Positions 42,643 through 51,133 of a stretch of DNA of 64,000 nucleotides are shown piece after piece. Within the stretch, counting starts at the first letter, position 1; each line of letters begins with the position of its first letter. Where the stretch lies: positions 115,436 to 179,435 of the forward strand of contig NZ_RJKS01000006.1 in assembly GCF_003762905.1 (NCBI RefSeq). The letters run 5' to 3'. This DNA comes from Curtobacterium sp. ZW137. GTDB lineage: Bacteria > Actinomycetota > Actinomycetes > Actinomycetales > Microbacteriaceae. The position numbers and the translations under genes are program-made. The notes beneath the pieces were generated by a model. It ran no database searches. It was given only the letters and a program-made list of their open reading frames with translations, and had not been told where the DNA came from.

Positions 42643-43122
42643 ATGCCCACTCCCGACTTCGTCCTGGCCCTCCGCGAGCGGATCGGGACGGCGCCGCTCT
42701 GGCTGACCGGTGTCACCGCCGTCGTCACCCGGGGTGAGGGCGATGCGCAGGAGCTGCTCGTCGTCCGGCGTGCGGACAACGGTGCACTGACGCCGGTGAC
42801 CGGGATCGTGGACCCCGGTGAGGAACCAGCGGTCGCCGCCGAGCGCGAGGTGCTCGAGGAAGCCGGCGTGGTCGCCGTCGCGGAGCGCCTGGTCTGGGTG
42901 CAGACCCTGCCCGAGACGACGTACGCGAACGGCGACCGGGCCCAGTACCTCGACCTGGTCTTCGCGTGCCGGTGGGAGTCCGGCGATCCCCACCCCGCCG
43001 ACGGCGAGAACACCGAGGCGTTCTGGGCGCCGCTCACGGCACTGCCGCCGATGTCGGAGAACATGCGGGAGCGCGTTCGGGTCGCGCTCGCAGGCGCACC
43101 GGAGGCGCGGTTCCAGCGCTGA
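42643..43122 (+). CDS. Nudix hydrolase
   Basis: A 159-aa Nudix protein has the box GIVDPGEEPAVAAEREVLEE at about residues 54-73, with an LTGVTAVVTRGEG strand before it. It hydrolyses nucleoside diphosphates linked to X; which one is unknown. TAGCGT precedes the ATG by six bases. It is followed by a GAGCCTCC-type hairpin. Confidence 0.92.
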   Translation: MPTPDFVLALRERIGTAPLWLTGVTAVVTRGEGDAQELLVVRRADNGALTPVTGIVDPGEEPAVAAEREVLEEAGVVAVAERLVWVQTLPETTYANGDRAQYLDLVFACRWESGDPHPADGENTEAFWAPLTALPPMSENMRERVRVALAGAPEARFQR

Positions 43123-43145
43123 GGGTGCCGTGGACGGTACCGACC

Positions 43146-43193
43146 ACCGGCCTGGAGGCTCGGTGCGGGTCCGCCACGCGCCTCCCGTCCGGT
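43146..43193. terminator. GAGCCTCC-family hairpin after Nudix gene
   Basis: ACCGG-3-GGAGGC (43146-43159) pairs with GCCTCC-3-CCGGT (43180-43193), loop 20 nt. It lies in the convergent spacer before the ABC operon end. Confidence 0.6.
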
Positions 43194-43216
43194 GCACGGT
43201 CCGGACCAGGGCCCCG

Positions 43217-44242
43217 CTAGAGCACCGCGACCGCGACCGGGGCGCCGAGCAGGCGGACGGCGACGGCGTCGCCGGTGACGCGGCGGTCACCGACGTCGTG
43301 CTGCACCGTGACGATCGTGTCGTCGTCGAGGCGGACCGTGCTCCGCCGGATCGATCCGAGGAAGCTCGACGAGACGACGGTGCCGGTGACCCCGTCGTCG
43401 GCGAAGGCGACGTCCTCGGGTCGGACGTAGGCGAGCACCGGACCGTCCGACGCCGCACGGTCGAGCGCGGGGACGCGGAACCCGTACACGAACACGTCCC
43501 CGCCACGCAGGTCCCCGCGGAGCCGGTTCGACTGCCCGACGAAGTCCGCCGTGAACGCGGAGGACGGCGAGCGGTAGAGCTCCTCGGGCGTCCCGATCTG
43601 CTCGACGTTCCCCGCGTTCATCACGGCGATCCGGTCGGAGACGGCGAGCGCTTCCTCCTGGTCGTGGGTGACGAACACCGTGGTGATGCCGAGGTCCGAC
43701 TGGATGCGGCGGATCTCCTCGCGGAGGGACACCCGCACCTTCGCGTCGAGCGCGGAGAGCGGCTCGTCGAGCAGCAGGACGCGCGGGCGGGTCACGAGCG
43801 CCCGGGCGAGGGCGACGCGCTGCTGCTGGCCACCGGAGAGCTGGTGTGGGAACCGGTCGGCGAAGTCGGCGAGGTGCACCAGGTCGAGCGCGTCGACGAC
43901 ACGGGTCTTCCGTTCGGCTGCCGGCACGCGGCGCATCTCGAGGCCGAACGCGACGTTCTGCCGCACCGTCATGTGCGGGAAGAGCGAGTACTGCTGGAAC
44001 ACCATCCCCATGTCCCGCTTGTTCGCGGGGACGCTCGCGACGTCGACCCCGTCGATGCGGATGGCGCCGGTGTCGACGGCCTCGAGCCCGGCGAGCGCCC
44101 GGAGCGCGGTCGTCTTGCCGCAGCCGGACGGGCCGAGGAGCGAGAGGAACTCGCCGGGTTCGATGCGGAGCGAGAGGCCGGTCAGGGCGCGGTGGGTGCC
44201 GTAGCGCTTCTCGACGGCCTCGAGTTCGACGGTGGTGGTCAT
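43217..44242 (-). CDS. ABC importer ATP-binding protein (PotA-like)
   Basis: A 341-aa ATPase of the PotA/FbpC class with a C-terminal TOBE domain. Walker A is GPSGCGKTT (37-45), Q-loop VFQQYSLFPHM, signature LSGGQQQR (135-142) and Walker B VLLLDEPLSALD. The TOBE part is from about 245 (LAYVRPEDVAFADDG). ATG overlaps the upstream permease by 4 bp. The substrate may be polyamine, iron, 2-aminoethylphosphonate or similar. Confidence 0.92.
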   Translation of the reverse strand: MTTTVELEAVEKRYGTHRALTGLSLRIEPGEFLSLLGPSGCGKTTALRALAGLEAVDTGAIRIDGVDVASVPANKRDMGMVFQQYSLFPHMTVRQNVAFGLEMRRVPAAERKTRVVDALDLVHLADFADRFPHQLSGGQQQRVALARALVTRPRVLLLDEPLSALDAKVRVSLREEIRRIQSDLGITTVFVTHDQEEALAVSDRIAVMNAGNVEQIGTPEELYRSPSSAFTADFVGQSNRLRGDLRGGDVFVYGFRVPALDRAASDGPVLAYVRPEDVAFADDGVTGTVVSSSFLGSIRRSTVRLDDDTIVTVQHDVGDRRVTGDAVAVRLLGAPVAVAVL

Positions 44243-45108
44243 GCGGACTCCTTGGGGTGCCGGCGGGTACCGATCCGGCCGATGGCGACGAGCAACAGGA
44301 AGCCGAACGCCAGTGCGCCGAGCGAGAAGACCGCCGCGACGTAGGGGTCGGTCTGCTGCACGAGCACGAGTGCCGTCTGGAACGTCGTGCGGGAGAGGAA
44401 CGAGGCGAGGGTGTACTCGCCGAGGACGACCGTGATGGTGAGGAAGCAGGCGGCGGTGATCCCACGGCGGAGGTTCGGGAGCAGCACCCGCCAGGTGAGC
44501 GTCCACCACGACGCTCCGAGCGACCGCGCGGCCTCGGAGAGCGTGGTCATGTCGGTCGCGGTGATGGCCGCGGCGATGGGCCGGAAGGCGAAGGGGAGCG
44601 CCACGATCCCGACGGCGAACGCGAGGGTCCAGGCACCGGAGCCGAGGAGCCGCGACACCACCTGGTACACGGGGACCAAGCCGACGACGAGCACCACGGC
44701 GGGGACGGTGATCGGCACGATGCAGACGAACTCCAGGAGTCGTCGGAGCCTCGGGTACCGCAGCGCCGTGATGACCTGCGCGGGGAGCAGCACCAGCAGG
44801 ACGATCCCCACGGTGATCAGGGCGATCGCGAGCGAGGCGCCGAGACCGTCGAAGACCGGCTGGTACGTCGCCCGGTTGACGGGATCGGCGATCGCCGCGT
44901 AGTGCGCCGTGGTGAGCGTCCCCGACGTCCCCTGGCGGAACGTGAACTGCAGGAGCGCGGCGATCGGGACCGCGAACACCACGCCGACCACGACGAGGAC
45001 GACGGCGGCCGTGCCCCGGGACGGGGCGGCGCCGAAGCGTGCTGCGGTGGGCCGGGCCGGACGTGGGCCGACCTGCGGGTGGCGGGTCGAGCCTCCCGTC
45101 CCGCTCAT
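44239..45108 (-). CDS. ABC importer permease (PotC-like)
   Basis: A 289-aa permease starts at ATG 45108, overlapping the preceding permease by 4 bp. Six helices are visible (GTAAVVLVVVGVVFAVPIAAL to the final AFGFLLLVAIGRIG). The EAA motif is LSEAARSLGASWWTLTWRVLLP. It pairs with the next permease and the ATPase in one operon. Confidence 0.9.
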   Translation of the reverse strand: MSGTGGSTRHPQVGPRPARPTAARFGAAPSRGTAAVVLVVVGVVFAVPIAALLQFTFRQGTSGTLTTAHYAAIADPVNRATYQPVFDGLGASLAIALITVGIVLLVLLPAQVITALRYPRLRRLLEFVCIVPITVPAVVLVVGLVPVYQVVSRLLGSGAWTLAFAVGIVALPFAFRPIAAAITATDMTTLSEAARSLGASWWTLTWRVLLPNLRRGITAACFLTITVVLGEYTLASFLSRTTFQTALVLVQQTDPYVAAVFSLGALAFGFLLLVAIGRIGTRRHPKESA

Positions 45109-46139
45109 CGCTGCCACCTGGCGGCGCGACGCTGCAGCAGTGAGTACGCACCCATCACGACCGCCATCACGACGACCATGCCGAGGGCGAGCACCCCGGC
45201 GACGTTCTGCAGTCCGATGATCGTCTCGCTGGTCAGCTGCGCGCGGATCGTCAGCGGGACGATGCCGCCCTGCGAGATGAGGGCGGCGGCGGTCGCGAAG
45301 GACGAGAACCCGTTCGCGAACAACAGGAGCAGCGAGCCCCAGAACGCCGGCGCGAGCACGGGGAGCGCGACCCGGCGCCAGTACGTCGCACGACTCGCGC
45401 CGAGGGTCGCGGCGGCCTCACCCCACTGGGTCTTCACGCCCTCGAACGCGGGCATGAACGTCAGCACCATGAGGGGCACCTGGAAGTAGACGTACGGGAT
45501 CACGAGGCCGGGGACCGTGTAGAGGAACGCCCCTCCGGCGTTGATGTCCCAGTGGAAGGTCGCGGCGAGCCAGGCGGTGACGAGCCCCTGCGCGCCGATC
45601 GTGGCGATGAAGGCGAAGGCGAGCATCACACCGCCGAACTGCGCGAGGACACTGGCGGCGGAGTCGATCATCGAGCGCACGAACCCATCGGGTCGCAGCG
45701 CGGAGAGCGCCCAGCACACGAGCGCTCCGACGACCGCGCCGATCACGGCCGACCCGGCGGAGAGCCCGAACGACGCTCCGAACGCCCGGAGGACGCTCGG
45801 GTCCGCGAAGGCCGCGAGGTTCGCGAGCGTCGGGTGTCCGGCCGCGTCGAAGAAGCCACTCCCGACCGCGATCGCGGCGGGGACCGCGAGGAACAGGAGC
45901 ACGTACGCGGCGAACGGGGTGAGCCCGAGCCACGCGACGCCGCCGCGGCGCCGGACACGGGGTCCGGCGCCGCGACGGGTGGTGGCATCGGTCTGCCCGG
46001 CCACGCGCTCCGCGGACTGCTCGCTGGTGACGAGCGTCGCGCCGGGGAGCGTCGCGCCGGCGCGCGTCGCGCCGGCGAGCGTCGCGCCTGCGGTGGTCGC
46101 GCCGGCGGCGGGAGCGCCGGGAGCCGATGCGGTGGTCAT
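45105..46139 (-). CDS. ABC importer permease (PotB-like) with repeat-rich N-terminus
   Basis: The 344-aa permease has a 60-aa disordered N-terminus before helix 1 (LTPFAAYVLLFLAVPAAIAVG). This leader holds about five consecutive GAT-x-x units (AGATLAGATRAGATLPGAT), encoded by a 15-bp DNA repeat. The EAA loop is WGEAAATLGASRATYWRRVALP. It follows the binding-protein gene by 5 bp. The repeat may vary in number between strains. Confidence 0.88.
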   Translation of the reverse strand: MTTASAPGAPAAGATTAGATLAGATRAGATLPGATLVTSEQSAERVAGQTDATTRRGAGPRVRRRGGVAWLGLTPFAAYVLLFLAVPAAIAVGSGFFDAAGHPTLANLAAFADPSVLRAFGASFGLSAGSAVIGAVVGALVCWALSALRPDGFVRSMIDSAASVLAQFGGVMLAFAFIATIGAQGLVTAWLAATFHWDINAGGAFLYTVPGLVIPYVYFQVPLMVLTFMPAFEGVKTQWGEAAATLGASRATYWRRVALPVLAPAFWGSLLLLFANGFSSFATAAALISQGGIVPLTIRAQLTSETIIGLQNVAGVLALGMVVVMAVVMGAYSLLQRRAARWQR

Positions 46140-46144
46140 GCCGG

Positions 46145-47290
46145 TCAGGAACCCATCGTGGCGGACCACTTGGCGGCGAGCACCTTCGCGGCGGCCGTCA
46201 CCTGGTCGTCCGAGAGCTCGACGTAGTCCTTCGGTGCGCCGCCGGCGGCGTCGAGCGCGTCCTGGTCGACCTTGCCGGACTTCTCCAGCGCTGCCAGCGT
46301 CGACGGGAAGGCGCCGGCCTGCAGGTACAGGTTCTGCGCGTCGGCGCCGGCGATGTACTCCTGCCACAGGCGAGCCGCGGCGGGGTGCGGTGCGTCGGCG
46401 TTGACGGCCTGCGAGTAGTACGAGCCGAGGGCCTGCCCCTCGGGGACGACCGTCTTCCAGTTCGCGTTCCCGCTGGCGCCGGCCGCCGGGCCCCAAGCGA
46501 GGTTGTTGTACGACCACTGGATGACCACCGGGGTCTCACCCGAGGCCACCGTGGCCTGCGTGGGCAGGACGTTCTGGAAGTTGCCGGCCTGCTTGAGCTT
46601 GCCGAAGTAGTCGACGCCCTTGGTGATGTCGTCCGCCGAGCCGCCGTTCTCGAGCGCCGCGAGGTACACCGCGGACGCGGCCTGGTTCGCCTGCGTCGGG
46701 TCGCCCGCGATCGAGACCTTGCCCTTGTACTCCGAGCCGAGGAGGTCGTTCAGGTCCTTCGGCGCCTTCGTGATCTTCGACGAGTCGTACCCGATCGACA
46801 TCAGGCCGGTGTAGTCACGCGTCCACGCGCCGTCCGCGTCCTTGAGGTTCGTCGGGATGTCTGCCCAGTTCGCCACCTTGTAGTCCGTCAGCAGGTCGAG
46901 GTTCTGCTGCAGCACCGCGTTGCCGAGGTCGAGCACGTCGGGGGCGGTCGACTGGCCCTTCTGCGACTTCACGGCCGCGACCTCGTCCGCGCTCGACCCG
47001 TTCGGGTTCGCGGAGTTGACCTTGATGCCGTACTCCTTGGTGAAGCCGTCGATGATCTTGCCGTAGTTGGCCCACGACGGCGGCAGCGCGATGACGTTGA
47101 GCTGTCCCTCGGCCTTCGCGGCCTTCACGAGGGCGTCCATGCCGCCGGCGCTCTCGGCGCTCGTCGCGGTCTTCCAGTCGGTGTCGCTGCCGGAGCCGGC
47201 GGACGCGGAGCTGGCCGTGGAACATCCGGCGAGGGTGACGACGGCTGCGGCGGCCAGGGCGAGGCCGGCCAGGGTGCGCTTGTACTGCAC
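46145..47290 (-). CDS. ABC importer substrate-binding lipoprotein
   Basis: A 381-aa lipoprotein, from a GTG at 47290, has a lipobox LAGC (Cys23) and a type 2 periplasmic-binding fold: GQLNVIALPPSWANYGKIID, TAPDVLDLGNAVLQQN and VVIQWSYNNLAWGP. It is first of the four-gene operon with two permeases and an ATPase. Ligand unresolved. Five 12-bp repeats lie 36-100 bp upstream. Confidence 0.9.
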   Translation of the reverse strand: MQYKRTLAGLALAAAAVVTLAGCSTASSASAGSGSDTDWKTATSAESAGGMDALVKAAKAEGQLNVIALPPSWANYGKIIDGFTKEYGIKVNSANPNGSSADEVAAVKSQKGQSTAPDVLDLGNAVLQQNLDLLTDYKVANWADIPTNLKDADGAWTRDYTGLMSIGYDSSKITKAPKDLNDLLGSEYKGKVSIAGDPTQANQAASAVYLAALENGGSADDITKGVDYFGKLKQAGNFQNVLPTQATVASGETPVVIQWSYNNLAWGPAAGASGNANWKTVVPEGQALGSYYSQAVNADAPHPAAARLWQEYIAGADAQNLYLQAGAFPSTLAALEKSGKVDQDALDAAGGAPKDYVELSDDQVTAAAKVLAAKWSATMGS

Positions 47291-47325
47291 GGGGAGGTGC
47301 CTTTCGGGTGGCGTTCGGTGTGTGC

Positions 47326-47397
47326 GGTTCGTGGTGCGGTTCGTGGTGCGGTTCGTGGTGCGGTTCGTGGTGGAGTGCGGTTCGTGGTGCGGTTCCC
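47326..47397. repeat. 12-bp iterated repeat upstream of the binding-protein gene
   Basis: GGTTCGTGGTGC begins at 47326, 47338, 47350, 47362 (last base differs) and 47379, with a partial at 47391. The minus-strand unit CACGAACC reads toward the ABC operon. Iteration at near-helical spacing could form a regulator-binding array; slippage is an alternative. Confidence 0.75.
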
Positions 47398-47503
47398 GTT
47401 CTCGGGGACCGGGCACGGGACGATCGTGGCGGCGGGCGGTATCCGGCTCGTGCTGCGCCGGTGAACGCTGGCGGAACGTCGGGTGCGGTTGTACGTTCGG
47501 CTC

Positions 47504-47938
47504 GTGGAGTTCACGACGACGGTGCTGCAGGCGCGCAAGACGGCGACGGGTCTGCCCGTCCCCGCCGAGGTCATCGACGCGCTCGGCTCCGGCAAGCGCC
47601 CGCCCGTCGTGGTGACGTTGAACGGCGGGCACACCTACCGGTCGACGGTCGGGGTCATGAACGAGCAGTTCCTCATCCCGCTGTCCGCCGAGCAGCGCGC
47701 CGCGTCCGGGATCGGTGCCGGGGACATCGTCGAGGTCAGGCTCGAGCTCGACACGATGCCGCGGACCGTCGACCTGCCGGAGGACCTGGCGGCAGCGCTG
47801 ACCGAGGCGGGCGTCCGTGCGGCGTTCGACACGCTCTCGAACTCCCGGCAGCGGGCGCTGGTCGACCCGGTGCTGCAGGCGAAGGCCCCGGAGACCCGGC
47901 TCCGTCGCGTCGAGAAGGCCGTGGCGTCCCTGCGCTGA
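47504..47938 (+). CDS. DUF1905/YdeI-like protein
   Basis: A 144-aa soluble protein with a DUF1905 beta-barrel (EFTTTVLQARKTATGLPVP, VVVTLNGGHTYRSTVGVM, GAGDIVEVRLELDT) and a C-terminal YdeI/OmpD-associated segment (FDTLSNSRQRALVDPVL). GTG at 47504 has TACGTT six bases upstream. Function unknown; the fold often binds small molecules. Confidence 0.82.
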   Translation: MEFTTTVLQARKTATGLPVPAEVIDALGSGKRPPVVVTLNGGHTYRSTVGVMNEQFLIPLSAEQRAASGIGAGDIVEVRLELDTMPRTVDLPEDLAAALTEAGVRAAFDTLSNSRQRALVDPVLQAKAPETRLRRVEKAVASLR

Positions 47939-48047
47939 GCGCGCGTGGTGGGTCCTGTGGTGCCGCGCGCCGCGTGGCGGGTCGTGTGGTGCCGCGCGCC
48001 GCGTGGTGGGTCGTGTGGTGCAGCGCGCCGCGTGGTGGGTCGTTTCG
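47938..48047. repeat. 29-bp tandem repeat
   Basis: About 3.7 copies of a 29-bp unit starting GCGCGCCGCGTGGTGGGTCG follow the DUF1905 stop, with few differences. No protein is supported. Confidence 0.75.
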
Positions 48048-48052
48048 CGCGT

Positions 48053-48134
48053 GGGAAGTGGAATCGCGCGTAGGCAGTCGAGAGTTCCGACCCCCTACGC
48101 GCGAAAGCACTTCCCATCGCGCGCGCGATGGGAA
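48053..48134. repeat. Nested palindromes with TCGCGCGTAGG arms
   Basis: An outer pair GGGAAGTG/CACTTCCC (48053-48060, 48109-48116) encloses TCGCGCGTAGG (48064-48074) and its complement (48094-48104). It runs into a separate perfect 24-bp palindrome (48111-48134). It lies between convergent genes and probably terminates both. Confidence 0.75.
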
Positions 48135-48150
48135 GGAAAGCGCTGGCGGG

Positions 48151-48999
48151 TCAGGCGCCGACCTCGACCAGGACCCTCGGGATCTCCGCGAGGAGCTCGC
48201 TCGCCAGGTACCCCATCGGCCCGACCTGCACCGCGAGCCGGTCCCCCGCGGCGGCGTGCACCTGGGTTGCCCAGACCGCTGCCTGTGCGACGTCGGCCCC
48301 GCGCGCGAGCAGCCCGGTGATCGCACCCGAGAGCACGTCACCGCTCCCGCTGGTCCCGAGCCCGCCCGCTCCGGTGCCCTTCGCCCACGCCCGCCCGTTC
48401 GGCGCGGCGACGACCCCGCCGAGCGACACGACGGCACCGTAGCGCTCGGAGATCTCCGCGGCGTCGGTCAGGTCGTCCGAGCACTCGTGCCCGAGGAGCC
48501 GTTCGGCCTCCCCGGAGTTCGGCGTCATCACGAGCCGACCGCGGAGCGGCGCGAGTTCATCGCCCAGGTCGGCAGCGACCCCGAGCGCGAACGCGTCGAG
48601 GACCACCAGCGTCTCGTCGCCCACCGCGTCCGCGAGCCCGGCGACGAGGTCCCGGCTGCCCTCCGGCTCGTCGAGCCCGGGTCCGACGAGCACGGCGTCC
48701 GCGCTGCCGAGGTCGTCGATCACGGACCGGATCGCGCCGACCGCGACGTGTCCGTCGGCGTCGTCGTCGAGCGGCTGGACGCCGGACTCCGGCAGCGCGA
48801 CCGCAACGTGCAGGGCGACGCTCCGTGCGACCGCGAGCGTCAACCGTCCCCCGCCGACACGGAGCGCCGCGGTCGCGGAGAGCATCGCCGCTCCAGGGGT
48901 CTTGGCCGCGCCGCCGACGACGAGCACCTGGCCGCGGCCGTACTTGCTGCCGCCGACCTCGGGGAGCGCCCACTCGCGCAGCAGGTTCGGCGTGATCAT
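48151..48999 (-). CDS. nnrD: ADP-dependent NAD(P)H-hydrate dehydratase
   Basis: This enzyme repairs hydrated NADH/NADPH. The protein (282 aa from ATG 48999) has YGRGQVLVVGGAAKTPGAAML, VLVGPGLDE, LVMTPNSGEAERLLG and GTGAGGLGTSGSGDVLSG with the catalytic Asp. A GTG at 49017 is an alternative start overlapping the upstream phosphatase. NnrE is not fused, unlike many bacteria. Confidence 0.92.
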   Translation of the reverse strand: MITPNLLREWALPEVGGSKYGRGQVLVVGGAAKTPGAAMLSATAALRVGGGRLTLAVARSVALHVAVALPESGVQPLDDDADGHVAVGAIRSVIDDLGSADAVLVGPGLDEPEGSRDLVAGLADAVGDETLVVLDAFALGVAADLGDELAPLRGRLVMTPNSGEAERLLGHECSDDLTDAAEISERYGAVVSLGGVVAAPNGRAWAKGTGAGGLGTSGSGDVLSGAITGLLARGADVAQAAVWATQVHAAAGDRLAVQVGPMGYLASELLAEIPRVLVEVGA

Positions 49000-49006
49000 G
49001 GTGGGC

Positions 49007-49756
49007 TCAGCCGGCACGGACGTCGTCCTTCCGTCCGGAGTGCTCGGTGACCGCGGCCTCGGCGTCGTCCTCGAGGTGCTCGACAGCGGAGAACTCGTCG
49101 AGCGTCCACGGAGCGCCGACGGCGTCGCGACTGAGTCGCGTGAGCGAGGCGTTGGCGACGGTGTGCGTGCCCGCGAAGTCCATCAGCGCCGGCTCGTCGA
49201 GGTCGAGGCACACCGCGACCGCCAGCATCACGACGGCGTCGTGCGCCGCGATCACCAACCGCTGGGGGCCGTCGAGCCGGTCGACGTCAGCGAGCAGCGA
49301 CCGCAGGCGGAACATCACGTCGACCCAGGACTCACCGCCCGCCGGCCGGTGGTAGTACTTGCCGAGCCACTGCCGCCGGCGTTCCTCGTCCGGGTGGCGG
49401 TTCTTGACGCCGCTGAGGGTCAGCAGGTCGAGCACGCCGAGCTCTCGGTCGCGCAGCCGTTCGTCGACACGCTTCGGTGGTTCCGCGAGCCCGCCGGCCT
49501 CGAGCGCGATGCCGATCGTCTGCTGCGCCCGGAGGTAGGGGGACACCCACAGGGCGACGGGCACGTCGTCGACCCCGCGGTCCGCGAGCTCCTGCCCGAG
49601 CGCGCGTGACTGCGCTTCCCCGAGCGGGCTCAACGGGACGTCGGCATCGCGGTGATCGACCTCGATCACGTCGGCACCGGCTTCGTGGGCCCGGGCGGCG
49701 GCGACGTTCGCGGTGGACTCCCCGTGGCGGACGAGCCAGATCTCGGTGACTGCCAT
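49007..49756 (-). CDS. Histidine phosphatase family protein
   Basis: A 249-aa protein has IWLVRHGES (RHG 10-12; His11 accepts phosphate) and VIAAHDAVVMLAVAV with the second His. PLSPLGEAQSRALGQEL and SPYLRAQQTIGIALE fit phosphoglycerate-mutase-like phosphatases. Substrate unknown. TAGCGT is six bases upstream. nnrD follows closely. Confidence 0.9.
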   Translation of the reverse strand: MAVTEIWLVRHGESTANVAAARAHEAGADVIEVDHRDADVPLSPLGEAQSRALGQELADRGVDDVPVALWVSPYLRAQQTIGIALEAGGLAEPPKRVDERLRDRELGVLDLLTLSGVKNRHPDEERRRQWLGKYYHRPAGGESWVDVMFRLRSLLADVDRLDGPQRLVIAAHDAVVMLAVAVCLDLDEPALMDFAGTHTVANASLTRLSRDAVGAPWTLDEFSAVEHLEDDAEAAVTEHSGRKDDVRAG

Positions 49757-49801
49757 GCCGCCACGCTATGCCGCGCCCGCTGTGCCCGTTCGTCGGCTCC
49801 G

Positions 49802-50767
49802 TCACGCGACGGCGAGCCGGGCGCTCGGACCCGGGCGGACCGCGCACGGGAGGCCCGCAGCGCGAAGTCGGTGTGCGAGTGGGGCGGGAGCCAGCAGATC
49901 GCGCCACTCCACCCGGACCACCCTTCGGACGCTCGGCACGGTGAGCAGGGCTTCCTGTCGGCGCTTCTCGTCGACGAACGCGTCCGTGGGAGACCGGCCG
50001 CCGAGGTAGCGGGGCTGCGAGTACTTCGCGCGACCGTCCATCTCGACGACCACCCCCTGCTCCGGGAACCAGAAGTCCACGAAGAGCCGTCGGCCGTCGA
50101 CGACGAACTCCTGCTGCAGAACGGCTTCCGGCAGGCCGAGTTCCCGGAACACCACGCGTGCGAACGACTCGGCAGCGGACCCCGACCGGGCATCGGCCAA
50201 CTCGAGGACGAGTTCGGCAGCCCGCCGCCCTCGAGTTCCCGGCGATGACCGGAGCCCTGCTTCGAGTGCCGCGATCGGCGTCCCGAGCCGGATGGCCGAA
50301 TCAGCCAGCACCACTCCTGCCCGGACGTCCCCGGTGAGCGCGACGTCGATCACCGTTCGCGGGATGCTCGTCGCAGCGAGTGGGCCGTCCCGGGCGACGT
50401 CTTCGGCGCCCAACGGTCTGGTGTGCAGGACAAGGCCGTTGCTCGAGCTGCGGTACCGCGACTTCGGCACGGTCACGTGGACCTGCTCCGGCCAGCCGCA
50501 CAGCGACGACAGCCCGTGCAGCGCCGCCGCGGACGCATGGGACGCGACCGCCGGTTCGCCCAGGCGTGCGAGTCTCGCCCACACGCGGGTGACGTACCGC
50601 GTACGTGGTCCGGCCGCATCCCAGTCGACAGCGCGGACGAAGGCGTTCGGTCCGACCCGGACGAGTCGGTCGGGACCGGGGTGTGTGGTCCGGCGACGCA
50701 TGGCGGAGCCGGTGCGACCGGCTTCTCGAGCGGGCGTCGCTCTGTGGATCGGGAGTGGCGTTTCCAT
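49802..50767 (-). CDS. AbiEi/DUF559-like protein of unknown role
   Basis: A 321-aa protein, taken from ATG 50767 (CACGCT seven bases before it; ATG 50815 is an alternative), resembles the actinobacterial family with an AbiEi-like N-terminal half (ASHASAAALHGLSSLCGWPE, HVTVPKSRYR) and a C-terminal Vsr/DUF559-type nuclease-like region (DFWFPEQGVVVEMDGRAKY). These proteins are often labelled toxin-antitoxin antitoxins. No partner toxin is adjacent, so that role is not supported. Confidence 0.7.
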   Translation of the reverse strand: METPLPIHRATPAREAGRTGSAMRRRTTHPGPDRLVRVGPNAFVRAVDWDAAGPRTRYVTRVWARLARLGEPAVASHASAAALHGLSSLCGWPEQVHVTVPKSRYRSSSNGLVLHTRPLGAEDVARDGPLAATSIPRTVIDVALTGDVRAGVVLADSAIRLGTPIAALEAGLRSSPGTRGRRAAELVLELADARSGSAAESFARVVFRELGLPEAVLQQEFVVDGRRLFVDFWFPEQGVVVEMDGRAKYSQPRYLGGRSPTDAFVDEKRRQEALLTVPSVRRVVRVEWRDLLAPAPLAHRLRAAGLPCAVRPGPSARLAVA

Positions 50768-50815
50768 GTCTCCGAGCGTGCCGACCCGACCACGCGGACG
50801 GCGACCGAACAGCAT

Positions 50816-51133
50816 GTCTGGGGACGAGCCTCCAGCCCGGCGCCCTGTGGAGGACTACCCGTTCGTTCCCATCCCGCCTGTGTTGGAAAGACGAATCGCG
50901 CGTAGGCGGTCAGAACTTCCGACCACCTACGCGCGATTCGACCCCCTACGCGCGAAACGACCCACCGAGCCCGGGCCAGCCACCCTGCCCAGCCCCACCC
51001 TGCCCAGCCCACCTCGCGCGATCGCTGCGGCGCCGCACCCACTGCAGGCGACACCGCACCGCGGCACGCGGAGCTGCCACCCCGCGCAACACGACGCCGG
51101 ACGAGCGCACCCGTGCCCGCCCGGCGTCGCGGT
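50816..51133. other. Repeat-bearing gene-free spacer
   Basis: This spacer between the DUF559-like gene and the mannosidase has no supported gene. It holds a CGAGCCTCCAG motif (about 50826), a second copy of the TCGCGCGTAGG family (50893-50955), a TGCCCAGCCCA direct repeat and a GC-rich tail. Confidence 0.6.
50893..50955. repeat. Second copy of the TCGCGCGTAGG repeat
   Basis: TCGCGCGTAGG (50896-50906) pairs with CCTACGCGCGA at 50926-50936 and again at 50945-50955, so one left arm has two right arms. The intervening TTCCGACC matches the copy at 48 kb. Confidence 0.75.

Noticed and set aside
47938..48134. CRISPR array
   Set aside because: The repeats are tandem without unique spacers, of 29 bp units that touch, and no cas gene is in the window.
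49802..50767. AbiEii/AbiEi toxin-antitoxin or phage-defence system
   Set aside because: Only the antitoxin-like gene is present. No nucleotidyltransferase toxin lies next to it, and homologues are chromosomal singletons.
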